64,000 bases of DNA from a bacterium (GTDB lineage: Bacteria > Myxococcota_A > Polyangia > Nannocystales > Nannocystaceae): contig JANSYI010000009.1 in assembly GCA_024742475.1 (NCBI GenBank), forward strand, positions 124,001 to 188,000, read 5' to 3'. The position numbers and the translations under genes were made by a program. Below, one piece after another: positions 8,632 to 16,816 of the stretch; position 1 is the stretch's first letter, and every line of letters starts with the position of its first letter. The notes beneath the pieces are model-generated. The model had not been told where the DNA came from, searched no databases, and saw only the letters and a list, made by a program, of their open reading frames with translations.

Positions 8632-9348
8632 CTAGCCGCGGACCTGGATGATGCGGTCCTCGTCTTGGCACCACGCCGTGAGCGGGCCGCCGTAGACGCA
8701 GCCCGAGTCGAGGCCGAGCGCGACGTCGTTGCGGTAGTGGCCACGACGTGCCCAGTGCCCGTGCACGATGAGGACGTCGGGCTCGCGCAGCGCGTCCCAG
8801 GGCGCGTAGCCCTGCGGGCACCCCTGCGGCTCGTCGGCGTACTTGACCCGGTTGCCCTCGGCGTCGCAGCAGCGCACGCGCGTCGCGAAGTTGACCCCGG
8901 GCGAGTTGAGCCAGTCGTCGTCGTGCGCTCCAGCGTTGAGGCGCTTCGCCTCGGCGGCGAGGTCGGTCCAAAGCGGGCTCACGCCGCCGTGCACCACCCA
9001 GGCGTCGGGCCCGTCGCCCTCGGTGGGGAGGAACGCCAGGACCGGCAGCGCGCGCAGCAAGCCCAGCAGCGCCAAGGCTTCGGGGTGCTCGTAGAGCGCC
9101 TGCACCGTGTCGTGCTTGCGCGGCCACCGACCCGAGTACGCACACAGCGTGTAGACCTCGTGGTTGCCCAGCACGCCCTTGCCGCCGACATCACGCCACA
9201 GCTCCAACGTCGCGACCGTGTCGGGGCCTCGGTTGACGAGGTCTCCGGCGGCCCACAGCTCGTCCCGCGCGGGGTCGAACCGAATCGTCTTCAAGAGCAG
9301 GTCGAGCTCCCTCGCACAGCCCTGCAGGTCTCCGACGACGTAACGCAT
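8632..9348 (-). CDS. apaH: Symmetrical bis(5'-nucleosyl)-tetraphosphatase (Ap4A hydrolase), ApaH type
   Basis: A 238-residue calcineurin-like phosphoesterase. The metal-binding signatures are in order: RYVVGDLQGC near the N-terminus, WAAGDLVNRGPDT, LGNHE, VHGG and VHGHWARRG. That arrangement and the length match ApaH, which cleaves Ap4A to two ADP in the cytoplasm and controls alarmone levels and 5' RNA caps. An ATG at 9357 is possible, but the family start MRYVVGDLQG favours 9348. The gene is divergent from the TauE/SafE permease with 26 bp between starts. A glutaredoxin-like gene once lay downstream and is now a fragment. Confidence 0.9.
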   Translation of the reverse strand: MRYVVGDLQGCARELDLLLKTIRFDPARDELWAAGDLVNRGPDTVATLELWRDVGGKGVLGNHEVYTLCAYSGRWPRKHDTVQALYEHPEALALLGLLRALPVLAFLPTEGDGPDAWVVHGGVSPLWTDLAAEAKRLNAGAHDDDWLNSPGVNFATRVRCCDAEGNRVKYADEPQGCPQGYAPWDALREPDVLIVHGHWARRGHYRNDVALGLDSGCVYGGPLTAWCQDEDRIIQVRG

Positions 9349-9374
9349 GCTCTGCATAGTACGCTGCGGCGCAC

Positions 9375-10151
9375 GTGGAGACGTTCTTGCAGTCGCTGCC
9401 GCCCGTCGCGACGTGGGCCGTCCTCGCCGTGGGCGCGGCGCTGGCTGCCATCGTCAACACCATGGCCGGCGGTGGGTCGATGCTCGTGATCCCGCTGATG
9501 ATCGCGGTCGGCTTGCCGCCCAGCGTCGCGAACGGGACGCTGCGGGTCGGCGTGCTCGTGCAGAGCATGACCTCGGTCGCCACGTTTCATCGCCGCGGCG
9601 AGCGGCACTACGGCTTCGTCGCCTCCCTGGCGCTGCCCGTCGTCCTGGGGGCGGGTGCGGGCACGTACTGCGCCACGCTGCTCGATGACGCGATGCTGCT
9701 GCCGATCATCGGCGCGCTGCTGGCGGGCTGGGCGGTGGTCTTGTTGCTGCGACCGCAGCGGTTTCTCGAGCCCACCGGCGAGCCCCGGCCTCCCACGCTC
9801 GGCGTCGCGCTCGCGGCCGTTGGCGTCGGCTTCTACGGCGGGTTCCTGCAGGTCGCCGTCGGGTTCCCGCTGCTCGCCCTATTGACCATGGGCGTCGGCC
9901 TCACCGCAGTACGTGCCAACGTCGTCAAGGTGGGCCTCGTCATGGTCTACACGCTCGTCTCCTTGCCGATCTTCGCCGCCGCGGGCGACGTGGCCTGGGC
10001 CGAAGGCGCGGCCCTTGCCCTCGGCTCCATCCTCGGCGGCTGGCTCGGCGCCCGCTGGCAACTGCGCGCCGGCGCCCCCATCGTCCGCTGGTTCGTCATC
10101 ATCACCGCCACCCTCAGCGGCGCCACCATGCTCTACAGCTCCCTCGCCTAG
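9375..10151 (+). CDS. TauE/SafE-family membrane permease (sulfite/organoanion exporter-like)
   Basis: A 258-residue polytopic protein, about eight TM segments. The N-terminal motif AAIVNTMAGGGSMLVIP and the matching second-half motif GVGFYGGFLQVAVGFPLLAL are the paired Gly-rich signatures of TauE/SafE (DUF81). Members export sulfite, sulfoacetate or related anions; the substrate here cannot be read from the sequence. The start is GTG at 9375 with TACGCT nine bases upstream and no Shine-Dalgarno. It is divergent from apaH and convergent with the LuxR-type regulator gene, with two hairpins between. Confidence 0.85.
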   Translation: METFLQSLPPVATWAVLAVGAALAAIVNTMAGGGSMLVIPLMIAVGLPPSVANGTLRVGVLVQSMTSVATFHRRGERHYGFVASLALPVVLGAGAGTYCATLLDDAMLLPIIGALLAGWAVVLLLRPQRFLEPTGEPRPPTLGVALAAVGVGFYGGFLQVAVGFPLLALLTMGVGLTAVRANVVKVGLVMVYTLVSLPIFAAAGDVAWAEGAALALGSILGGWLGARWQLRAGAPIVRWFVIITATLSGATMLYSSLA

Positions 10152-10193
10152 AGTTGCACCGAAGGCTGCTCTAGCCCATCCCAACCAAAGGGG

Positions 10194-10249
10194 CGAGGGG
10201 CCTTCGCGAACTTCGCGAAGACCCCTCGAAACGAACAGGCCCCGTTCGT
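10194..10249. terminator. Two consecutive hairpins between convergent genes
   Basis: First stem: CGAGGGG plus CTTCGCGAA at 10194-10210 pair with TTCGCGAAG plus CCCCTCG at 10212-10228, with one mismatch and almost no loop, a near-cruciform. Second stem: ACGAAC (10231-10236) with GTTCGT (10244-10249). The position between two stop codons suggests a bidirectional terminator; no clear U-tract. Confidence 0.5.
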
Positions 10250-10250
10250 A

Positions 10251-10895
10251 CTAGACGACGATGAGGCCGCGCTGGACGGCACGCACCACGGCTTCGGTGC
10301 GGGTGGCGGCGTCCATCTTGGAGAGGATCGCGCCGATGTGGAACTTCGCGGTGTGGCTGGAGATGCCCAGCTTCGCCGCGATTTGCTTGTTGCTCAGGCC
10401 GACCGCGAGCAGCTCGAGCACGTCGTGCTCGCGCGGCGTGAGGCTGGCGGAGCCTCGGGCGGCCGTGGGCGATGCGTCGCGGGAGGGCGTGTCGAGCAGC
10501 TCGGGATCGATGACGCGAAGCCCTTGGGTGACCGAGTCGATCGCGCTGCGCAGCGCGTCGCCCGAGACGTCGCGGCGCAGGACCGCAGCGGCACCGGCCG
10601 AGAGCAGGGGAAGCGCCTTGGCGCCCTTGGGGGCGAGGGCGATGACGGGCGCGTCGAGGGAGTCGAAGTGGAAGCCTTGGGCACCGGTGCTCGGACCGAG
10701 GTCCCACAGGACGACCTCGGCGTTGGTCCGGGTGGCGGCCTCGGCGGCCGAGGCGGTCTCGGTTTCGGAGGCTCGGCCACGGACGCGGCGCACGACCGAC
10801 TCACGGACGAGCGGGTCTTCGCCCACGACGAGCGTGCGGACCGATGTAGGTGAGACGAGCTCTTGGAGGGGATCTGGATTGGAGTGGAGTTGCAT
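10251..10895 (-). CDS. LuxR/NarL-type response regulator with degenerate receiver
   Basis: A 214-residue transcription regulator. The C-terminal HTH is clear: SLTPREHDVLELLAVGLSNK then IAAKLGISSHTAKFHIGAIL (residues about 147-205), the NarL/FixJ form. The N-terminal part resembles a receiver: acidic residues in VGEDPLV, a candidate phospho-Asp in VVLWDLGPS, then VIALAPKGA. The conserved Lys of true receivers seems replaced (AAVLRRDVS), so phosphorylation is doubtful. The ATG at 10895 is preferred because AGAAGG stands 5 bases upstream; a longer frame reaches 10970. No sensor kinase gene is next to it, so it is an orphan. It is divergent from lon across about 400 bp. Confidence 0.8.
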   Translation of the reverse strand: MQLHSNPDPLQELVSPTSVRTLVVGEDPLVRESVVRRVRGRASETETASAAEAATRTNAEVVLWDLGPSTGAQGFHFDSLDAPVIALAPKGAKALPLLSAGAAAVLRRDVSGDALRSAIDSVTQGLRVIDPELLDTPSRDASPTAARGSASLTPREHDVLELLAVGLSNKQIAAKLGISSHTAKFHIGAILSKMDAATRTEAVVRAVQRGLIVV

Positions 10896-11302
10896 GGGGG
10901 CCTTCTGGGCGACCACTGTGGGTCGACTTGGGGGCGCGTCAACCGAGGCGTCTCGCCACAAAGCCGGCAAACCTGTCCCACGGGGCCCGCAGCGGCCCTC
11001 TGCGGGCAGGGAAAAAAATGCGTTGCCCCCCCGATGGGCCCGGTTCGGCGCCGCGCGGGCGCCCCACCTTGCGATGCCTGAGCCCGGCCCCGACCTCGAA
11101 AACGGTCGGTAACCGGACCCAGACCGCGGGTTGGCAGCAACATGCGCCGACGCATGATAGCCCTGCGACCGATCCGCTGCGCGAGTTGCGAAAGCTCGTT
11201 CGTCCGTCAGAAAACCCCCAACGCCGTGATATCGCCAACTCTGCGGTCCGCACGTGCGTAACCCTGGGACGGCCCTCGCCGTCCGATCGAAAGAGAGTCC
11301 CG
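10896..11302. other. Intergenic region between divergent regulator and lon genes
   Basis: About 400 bp with no supported gene. It holds a stem GCCCGCAG/CTGCGGGC (10985-10992 with 11000-11007, 7-base loop) flanked by an A7 run, which would lie in the 5' leader of the regulator transcript. I could not find a convincing heat-shock promoter or CIRCE element for lon; AAGAGAG at 11291-11297 is its ribosome binding site. Confidence 0.5.
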
Positions 11303-13678
11303 ATGACCACCACTGAATCGCTCCCCACCAGTTTCGCTCTGCTCCCGCTGCGCAGCGGCGTGCTGTTCCCGGGCACCACGATGAGCCTTCCGGTCGGACG
11401 TCCCCGCTCCGTCAAACTCATCGAAGATGTGTCTGTGGGAGACATCATCGGCGTCGCCATTCAACGCAACCCCAAGACCGACGAGCCCGTGCTCGCAGAT
11501 CTCCACCCCGTGGGCACGCTTGCCCGCATCCGCAAGATCCACCAGGCGCGCGACGGGCAGACCTACCGCGTCACCCTCGAAGGTGTCGCTCGCGTCGAGG
11601 TCGACGAGATTCTTGGCAGCGACCCCTACTGGCGTGCTCAGGGCAGGGCGGTCGACGAGACTGGGGCCGACTCCGCCGAGTCCCAGCTGCTCTTCGAAGA
11701 GCTCCGCCAAGCGCTGCGCCCGTTGGCGCGAGGCGGCAACGATTCGCTACGCGAGATCCTCTCCGAGGCTGAAGAGCCCGGCGTCTTCGCCGATCGCATC
11801 GCCTCGGGTCTCGACGTCGACCGCGACCGCGAGATCGAGGTGCTGCTCACCCTCGACGTGCCCGCGCGCCTGCGACTGTGCGCCCGGCTCATCGCCGAAG
11901 CGAAGGCCCGCCACGAGCTCAAGCAGAAGATCGGCGAGGAGGTTCGCCGAGAGCTCAGCAAGGACCAGCGCGAGGCCGTGCTTCGCCAGCAGCTGCGCGC
12001 CATTCAAAAGGAGCTCGGCGAGGGCCGTGGAGGCGGCGGTAACGAAGAGCTCGAGAAGCTCGAGAACAAGCTCGACGAAGCGGGTCTGCCCGAGGAGGTT
12101 CAGGAGACGGTCGACCGCGAACTTCGCAAGCTCAAGGCGCTCAACCCCGCGGCGCCCGACGCCAACGTCACCCGCAACTACCTCGAGTGGATCGCCGACA
12201 TGCCGTGGAACGAGCGGGCCGAGGTCAAAGAAGACATCGACGCCGTCGGTGACAAGCTCGACGAAGACCACTTCGGGCTCGACAAGGTCAAAGAGCGCAT
12301 CCTCCAGCACCTCGCCGTCTTGCAGCTCACCGGCAACCCGCGGGGCAACATCATGTGCCTCGTCGGACCTCCGGGGGTCGGCAAGACCTCGCTCGGCCAG
12401 TCCATCGCCGACGCCACCGGGCGTCCGTTCATCCGCGTCGCCCTCGGCGGGGTGCGCGACGAGGCCGAGATCCGAGGCCACCGCCGCACCTACGTCGGGG
12501 CGCTGCCGGGCCGCCTCGTTGCCGCGCTCCGCAAGGTGAAGGTCAAGAACCCGGTCATCATGCTCGACGAGGTCGACAAGCTCGGTCAGGGCTGGATGGG
12601 GTCCCCCGAGCACGCGCTGCTCGAGGTGCTCGACCCACAACAGAACAGCACGTTCACCGACCACTACCTCGAGGTGCCGTTCGACCTCAGCGAGGTGCTC
12701 TTCATCGCCACCGCCAACAGCCTCGAGCCGCTCTCGGCTCCGCTGCGCGACCGCATGGAGATCGTCTCCCTGGGCGGCTACACCACCGAGGAGAAGAAGG
12801 AGATCGCCAAGGCGCACCTGCTGCCCAAGCAGCTCTCCGACCACGCCCTCGAGCCGGGGTCGCTCGACCTCTCGGACGAGATGTTGAGCATGGTCATTCG
12901 CGACTACACCCGGGAAGCAGGCGTCCGGCAGCTCAATCGCGAGATCAACCGCCTCTGCCGCGCGCTCGCGCTCGAGTCGGTCCGCAGCAGCGGCAGCAAG
13001 AGCCCCACGGTCGTCCTCGACGAGGCCGCGCTGCGCAAGCACCTGGGCAAGGCCAAGTTCTTCAACGAGGTCGCCGAGCGCACGTCCATTCCCGGCGTCG
13101 CCACGGGCCTGGCCTACACCTCGGTCGGCGGAGACATCCTCTTCATCGAGACGAGCAAGATGAAGGGCAAGGGCGGGGTGCAGATCACCGGCAAGCTCGG
13201 TGACGTGATGCAAGAGTCGGCCAAGGCCGCGCTGAGCTACGTGCGCAGCAACGCCGAGCTGCTCGGCGTCGACCCCGACGACATCGCCGAGCACGACATC
13301 CACATTCACGTGCCGGCTGGCGCGACGCCCAAGGATGGTCCGAGCGCAGGCGTCACGATGTTCACGGCGCTCACCTCGCTGTTCACCGGGCGCAAGGTCC
13401 GGCCCGACACCGCGATGACCGGGGAGTGTTCGCTCCGCGGGCGCGTCCTGCCGGTCGGCGGCATCAAGGAGAAGGTCGTGGCTGCGCACAGGGCGGGCAT
13501 TCGCCGCGTCATTCTGCCGGCCAAGAACGAGCGCGACATGGACGACATCCCCGAGACCGTCCGCGACGACCTCGAGTTCATCATCGCGCACGACATGACC
13601 GACGTGCTGCACGCCGCGCTCGAGCCGGCCGCGTCGGGGCTCACGCCCGACGACAACGCCGTCACGGCCTCGGCGTAG
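11303..13678 (+). CDS. lon: ATP-dependent protease Lon (LonA)
   Basis: A 791-residue cytoplasmic AAA+ serine protease that degrades misfolded and regulatory proteins as a hexamer. The LON substrate-binding domain covers about residues 10-200 (FALLPLRSGVLFPGTTMSL); helical linker follows. Walker A is GPPGVGKTS near residue 355, with the downstream LDEVDKLG Walker B. The proteolytic domain has the catalytic Ser in PKDGPSAGV (about 679) and the Lys in GGIKEKVVAAHRAG (about 722). ATG 11303 is preceded by AAGAGAG. The frame stays open upstream to 10850, but that part has no LON homology. A strong hairpin follows the stop. Myxobacteria commonly carry two Lon proteins; which paralogue this is cannot be told here. 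Confidence 0.95.
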   Translation: MTTTESLPTSFALLPLRSGVLFPGTTMSLPVGRPRSVKLIEDVSVGDIIGVAIQRNPKTDEPVLADLHPVGTLARIRKIHQARDGQTYRVTLEGVARVEVDEILGSDPYWRAQGRAVDETGADSAESQLLFEELRQALRPLARGGNDSLREILSEAEEPGVFADRIASGLDVDRDREIEVLLTLDVPARLRLCARLIAEAKARHELKQKIGEEVRRELSKDQREAVLRQQLRAIQKELGEGRGGGGNEELEKLENKLDEAGLPEEVQETVDRELRKLKALNPAAPDANVTRNYLEWIADMPWNERAEVKEDIDAVGDKLDEDHFGLDKVKERILQHLAVLQLTGNPRGNIMCLVGPPGVGKTSLGQSIADATGRPFIRVALGGVRDEAEIRGHRRTYVGALPGRLVAALRKVKVKNPVIMLDEVDKLGQGWMGSPEHALLEVLDPQQNSTFTDHYLEVPFDLSEVLFIATANSLEPLSAPLRDRMEIVSLGGYTTEEKKEIAKAHLLPKQLSDHALEPGSLDLSDEMLSMVIRDYTREAGVRQLNREINRLCRALALESVRSSGSKSPTVVLDEAALRKHLGKAKFFNEVAERTSIPGVATGLAYTSVGGDILFIETSKMKGKGGVQITGKLGDVMQESAKAALSYVRSNAELLGVDPDDIAEHDIHIHVPAGATPKDGPSAGVTMFTALTSLFTGRKVRPDTAMTGECSLRGRVLPVGGIKEKVVAAHRAGIRRVILPAKNERDMDDIPETVRDDLEFIIAHDMTDVLHAALEPAASGLTPDDNAVTASA

Positions 13679-13690
13679 GCCATGCCCAGA

Positions 13691-13736
13691 ACGAAAGAAG
13701 AGGGCTCCGCAGATGATGCGGGCCCTCTTCTTTCGT
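13691..13736. terminator. Strong bidirectional terminator hairpin after lon
   Basis: ACGAAAGAAGAGGGC (13691-13705) is perfectly complementary to GCCCTCTTCTTTCGT (13722-13736), a 15-bp stem, and the loop contains CCGCA/TGCGG which can pair further. The A-rich left arm and T-rich right arm make it usable in both directions, fitting its place between the lon stop and the convergent pentapeptide-repeat gene. Confidence 0.8.
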
Positions 13737-13750
13737 CGGTGTCCTGAAGA

Positions 13751-15817
13751 CTACGCCGTCGCGTAGCCCTTGACGCCCGAGAGCGACGCGCCCACGAAGT
13801 CCGCGTCGTCGATGACGGCGCCGCTCATGTCGGCACCGTCGAGCTTGGCCTCTCGGAAGTCGGCGTCGGTGAGGTTGGTGTTGGCCAGCTTTCCACCCAC
13901 CAAGTTGGCGCGCCACAGATCCGCGCCCTCGAGCGATGCGCCCTCGAGCGCCGCGCCGGCGAGGTTGGCCTCCATGAGGTCTGCGCCCGAGAAGTCCACA
14001 CCCTGGGCCTTTGCGCCCTCGAGCACCGCGCCCCGCAGGTCCGCCCGACGCAGGCAGGCGCCGCTGAGGGTGTTCGCCCGCGCCAGCACGTCGGTCTTGC
14101 GCAGGGCGAGCCCGCTGAGGTTCGTGCGGGCGAGGTCGGCACCGCTGAAGTCGGCGTCGGTGAGGTCGACCGCGTCGCGGAGGTCGGCGCCCATGAGCTT
14201 GGCGTTCTTGAAGCTCGTGCCCATCAGGTGGGCCGCGGTGAGATTCACCCGGTCGAGGTTGGCGCCCTCGAACACGGCCTGCTCCACCTTGGCGCGTGAG
14301 AGGTCGGCGTTGACGAACAGCGCACCGCGAAGGTCGGCCGAGGTCAGCGTAGCCCCGGCGAGGTTGCAGCGGCTGAAGTTGGCCTTGCGCAGCGTGGCGG
14401 CGGGAAGGTTGAGCACGTGGCGAAGGTCTACGTTCTCGAGGTTTGCGCCCTCGAGGTTCGCGCCGCGAAGGTTGGCGCCCATCAGGCGAGCGCCGGCGAG
14501 GTTGGCGTCGCGGAGGTCTGCGTCCTGCAGATCGGCGTTCTCGAGGTTGGCACCCTCGAGGTTGGCACCACGGAGCGCGACGCCTTGAAGGTCGCAGCCC
14601 TCGAGCGCCGCGCCGGGCATGCGAGCGCTCTGCAGGTTGGCGTTCTTGAGGTTGAGCGCCATGCGCAGCCGCGCGCCTTCGAGGTCAGCGCCTTCGAGGT
14701 CGACGCGGTAGAGGTTCGTGCGCCAGAGGTCGGCGTGGCGGAGCTTCGCCTGGCTGAGCCGAGCGCGCGAGAGGTTGGCCCCGCCGAGCTCTGCGCCTTC
14801 GAACGAGGCTCCCTTGGCCGACATGCGGGTCAGGTCGCAGTCGCGGAGGACCGCGCGGTCGAAGCGGGCATCCTTCGCCTGTGCGCGCAGCAGGCTCGCC
14901 CCCTCGATCACCGCTTCGGAGAAGTCGGCCTTCTCCAGCGTTGCGCCGCGAAGGGACGCGCCGATGAACTTCGCTCCCTTGCACACCGCCTGTGTCATCG
15001 ATGCGTCCGTGAGATCGGCGCCCTCGAAGTTTGCGGAGTCGCAGCTCGTCCGCTCCAGCGATGCCTCGCGAAATCGAGTGCGGCGTGCCTGAAGGTTGGG
15101 CAGCATGCACCCGTCGAAGACCGCGCGGGTGAAGTTGGCGCCACAGATGGTGGCTCGAGAGAGGTCCGCCTCTTCGAGCCTCGCATCGACGCCGTGCGCT
15201 TCGTCGAGGATCGCACCGCCGAGGTTGGCTCCTCCGAGGTCCGCTTTGGCGATGTTGCAGTTCCTCGCTTCGACGCCGGGCAGCTCGGCCGAGCGGAGGT
15301 TCAAACCCTCCATGTCGGCGCCGTGAAGGCGGGCGGCCGAGAGCCCCTTGGCGGCGCCGAGGTCGGACTGGCTCAGGTTGGCCCGCCACAGGTCGGCACC
15401 GCTGAGGTTTGCGCCCGCGAGGTTGGTCGCCTGAAGGTTCGCGTAGCGCAGCGTGCAGCGCTCGAGGTCGGCGCCGGTGAGGTCGGCGCCCGAGAAGTCG
15501 GCCTGCTGGGCGTTGGCGCCCTTGAAGCCCGCGGCGGTCAGGCGCGCGGTCGTCAGCCGTGCGCCCCGCAGGGACGCCCCCGCGAACGACATGCCGGCGA
15601 GGTTGGCGTCGGAGAGATCCACGCCGTCGAGGGTCGAGCGGTCCGCCACCGGGCTCTCCTGCGGCTTCGTGGCTCGCGGGGTCGGGGTCGGGGTCGGGGC
15701 CACGGCTGCCGGCACGGTCGCTGCGGGCGGGACCTTGGGCTGCGTGTTCGCCGGTGGGGGACTGGGCCGGGTACGGGCGGACTTCTTGGCGGCGGCTTTC
15801 GACTTCGACGTGGTCAC
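13751..15817 (-). CDS. Large pentapeptide-repeat protein (right-handed beta-helix)
   Basis: A 688-residue protein. The first 60 residues are basic and Pro/Ala-rich (TSKSKAAAKKSAR). From about residue 65 to the end it is almost nothing but A(D/N)LXX pentapeptides (GADLRDAN, LEGANLENADLQDADL), which would form one very long four-sided beta-helix. Such solenoids can mimic DNA (Qnr, MfpA) or act as scaffolds; function here is unknown. No signal peptide, so probably cytoplasmic. I prefer GTG 15817, with AGGAG ten bases upstream, over ATG 15883: codons between them are AT-rich and unlike the gene. It shares the terminator with lon. Confidence 0.85.
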   Translation of the reverse strand: MTTSKSKAAAKKSARTRPSPPPANTQPKVPPAATVPAAVAPTPTPTPRATKPQESPVADRSTLDGVDLSDANLAGMSFAGASLRGARLTTARLTAAGFKGANAQQADFSGADLTGADLERCTLRYANLQATNLAGANLSGADLWRANLSQSDLGAAKGLSAARLHGADMEGLNLRSAELPGVEARNCNIAKADLGGANLGGAILDEAHGVDARLEEADLSRATICGANFTRAVFDGCMLPNLQARRTRFREASLERTSCDSANFEGADLTDASMTQAVCKGAKFIGASLRGATLEKADFSEAVIEGASLLRAQAKDARFDRAVLRDCDLTRMSAKGASFEGAELGGANLSRARLSQAKLRHADLWRTNLYRVDLEGADLEGARLRMALNLKNANLQSARMPGAALEGCDLQGVALRGANLEGANLENADLQDADLRDANLAGARLMGANLRGANLEGANLENVDLRHVLNLPAATLRKANFSRCNLAGATLTSADLRGALFVNADLSRAKVEQAVFEGANLDRVNLTAAHLMGTSFKNAKLMGADLRDAVDLTDADFSGADLARTNLSGLALRKTDVLARANTLSGACLRRADLRGAVLEGAKAQGVDFSGADLMEANLAGAALEGASLEGADLWRANLVGGKLANTNLTDADFREAKLDGADMSGAVIDDADFVGASLSGVKGYATA

Positions 15818-15839
15818 GTGCGGTTCACTCCTGACAGGC

Positions 15840-15905
15840 TTCGGAATGAACACTGTCTTATTTTTACGTATCTTGCAATACATAAATTTCGTCGTGTAAA
15901 AATGC
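15840..15905 (-). promoter_or_regulatory. AT-rich island upstream of pentapeptide-repeat gene
   Basis: About 60 bp with runs such as TTTTTAC, TACATAAATTTC and GTAAAAAT stand out sharply from the roughly 70% GC surroundings, just upstream of the preferred GTG. I read it as the promoter region (perhaps with an UP-like element) of the minus-strand gene; no confident -35/-10 pair can be assigned. Confidence 0.45.
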
Positions 15906-15937
15906 CGAAGGTGGAGATGTAGGGCGCACGGACCCCT

Positions 15938-16816
15938 TCACTCAGGCCTCCGGCCGTCCCGATTCGCCCACCGCTGGGCGAGCACCGCGGCCGCGATCAT
16001 CAAGCCCCCGCCGCCGAGCAGCCGCGCCGGGTCGGTTCGTTCGGAGAAGACCAGCACCGACGCCGCGACGGCGAAGGGGATCTTGAGGTTGTTCATCACC
16101 GCGAGCGTGGCCGGAGGCGTGTGCACGGCCCCCCGGTTCCACAAGAAGAAGCCGAGCCCGCTCGCGATCACGCCGAGGTAGGCCAGCACCACGAGCTGAT
16201 CGGTGCCGAGCTCGGTGGCCGCGGACCAGCCGCCCAGCAGAGTGGTCGAGACCGCAGCCACCGCCGTGCCTCCGATGAAGAGCAGCCCGAACACGTTGTG
16301 GTCGAGCACGTCGGGGTGTCGGCGGCGAAACGAGCGATAGGCGAGCTGGCCCCAGGCGAAGCATGCGTTGGCGACCTGCATCAGCAGCGCGCCCGCGAGG
16401 ACACCTTGCCACGACGCGCCACGGTACTGAATGACCGCCGCTCCGAGGACCGCGAGGGCGGCGAAGCACAGCGGCACCCACGGGGCTCGGCGGGCCGCGG
16501 CGGCGTCGAAGAGCACGACATACAGCGGCGTGAAGATCGTGAGTAACGCGACGTGGTGGCCATCGAGGTATCGATACGCATACAGGTACGTGCTGTACGC
16601 GAGCCCATACTGCACGCCTCCGATGAGCACGAGCCGCAGGCGCTCGCTCGAGGGCAGCAGCCGAGGCCGCAAGAAGGGCACGAAGACCGGCAGCGTCATG
16701 GCCAGCCGCGCGAAGCCGACGAAGGCCGGATGAACGCCACCGAGCTGCGTCTTGATCAGGCCGAACGAGAGGGACCACAGCAGCGACGCCGCGAGCAGCT
16801 GGGCGATCGCGGTCAT
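15938..16816 (-). CDS. EamA/DMT-family transporter
   Basis: A 292-residue membrane protein with about ten TM helices in two EamA repeats: LLAASLLWSLSFGLIKTQLG at the start and the second unit with LGVIASGLGFFLWNRGAVHT. DMT exporters move amino acids, nucleosides or other small metabolites across the inner membrane. It begins with an ATGA overlap with the homocysteine S-methyltransferase gene upstream, so the two are cotranslated. That pairing makes an amino acid or methylated sulfur compound a plausible substrate, but this is inference. Last gene of a three-gene operon (lipoprotein, methyltransferase, transporter). Confidence 0.85.
   Translation of the reverse strand: MTAIAQLLAASLLWSLSFGLIKTQLGGVHPAFVGFARLAMTLPVFVPFLRPRLLPSSERLRLVLIGGVQYGLAYSTYLYAYRYLDGHHVALLTIFTPLYVVLFDAAAARRAPWVPLCFAALAVLGAAVIQYRGASWQGVLAGALLMQVANACFAWGQLAYRSFRRRHPDVLDHNVFGLLFIGGTAVAAVSTTLLGGWSAATELGTDQLVVLAYLGVIASGLGFFLWNRGAVHTPPATLAVMNNLKIPFAVAASVLVFSERTDPARLLGGGGLMIAAAVLAQRWANRDGRRPE

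Noticed and set aside
10850..11302. Longer Lon start in the same frame
   Set aside because: The added 151 residues match no Lon domain, lie on the divergent regulator gene, and the ATG at 11303 has a Shine-Dalgarno site.
13751..15817. Pentapeptide protein as quinolone resistance determinant
   Set aside because: Repeat type alone does not give gyrase protection; the protein is more than three times the length of Qnr.
15818..15883. N-terminal extension of the pentapeptide protein from ATG 15883
   Set aside because: Its codons are AT-rich and unlike the rest of the gene; the GTG at 15817 has an AGGAG upstream.
14417..15922. Long plus-strand open frame opposite the pentapeptide-repeat gene
   Set aside because: It is the antisense of the repeats; the regular composition keeps the opposite frame open and the translation has no protein character.
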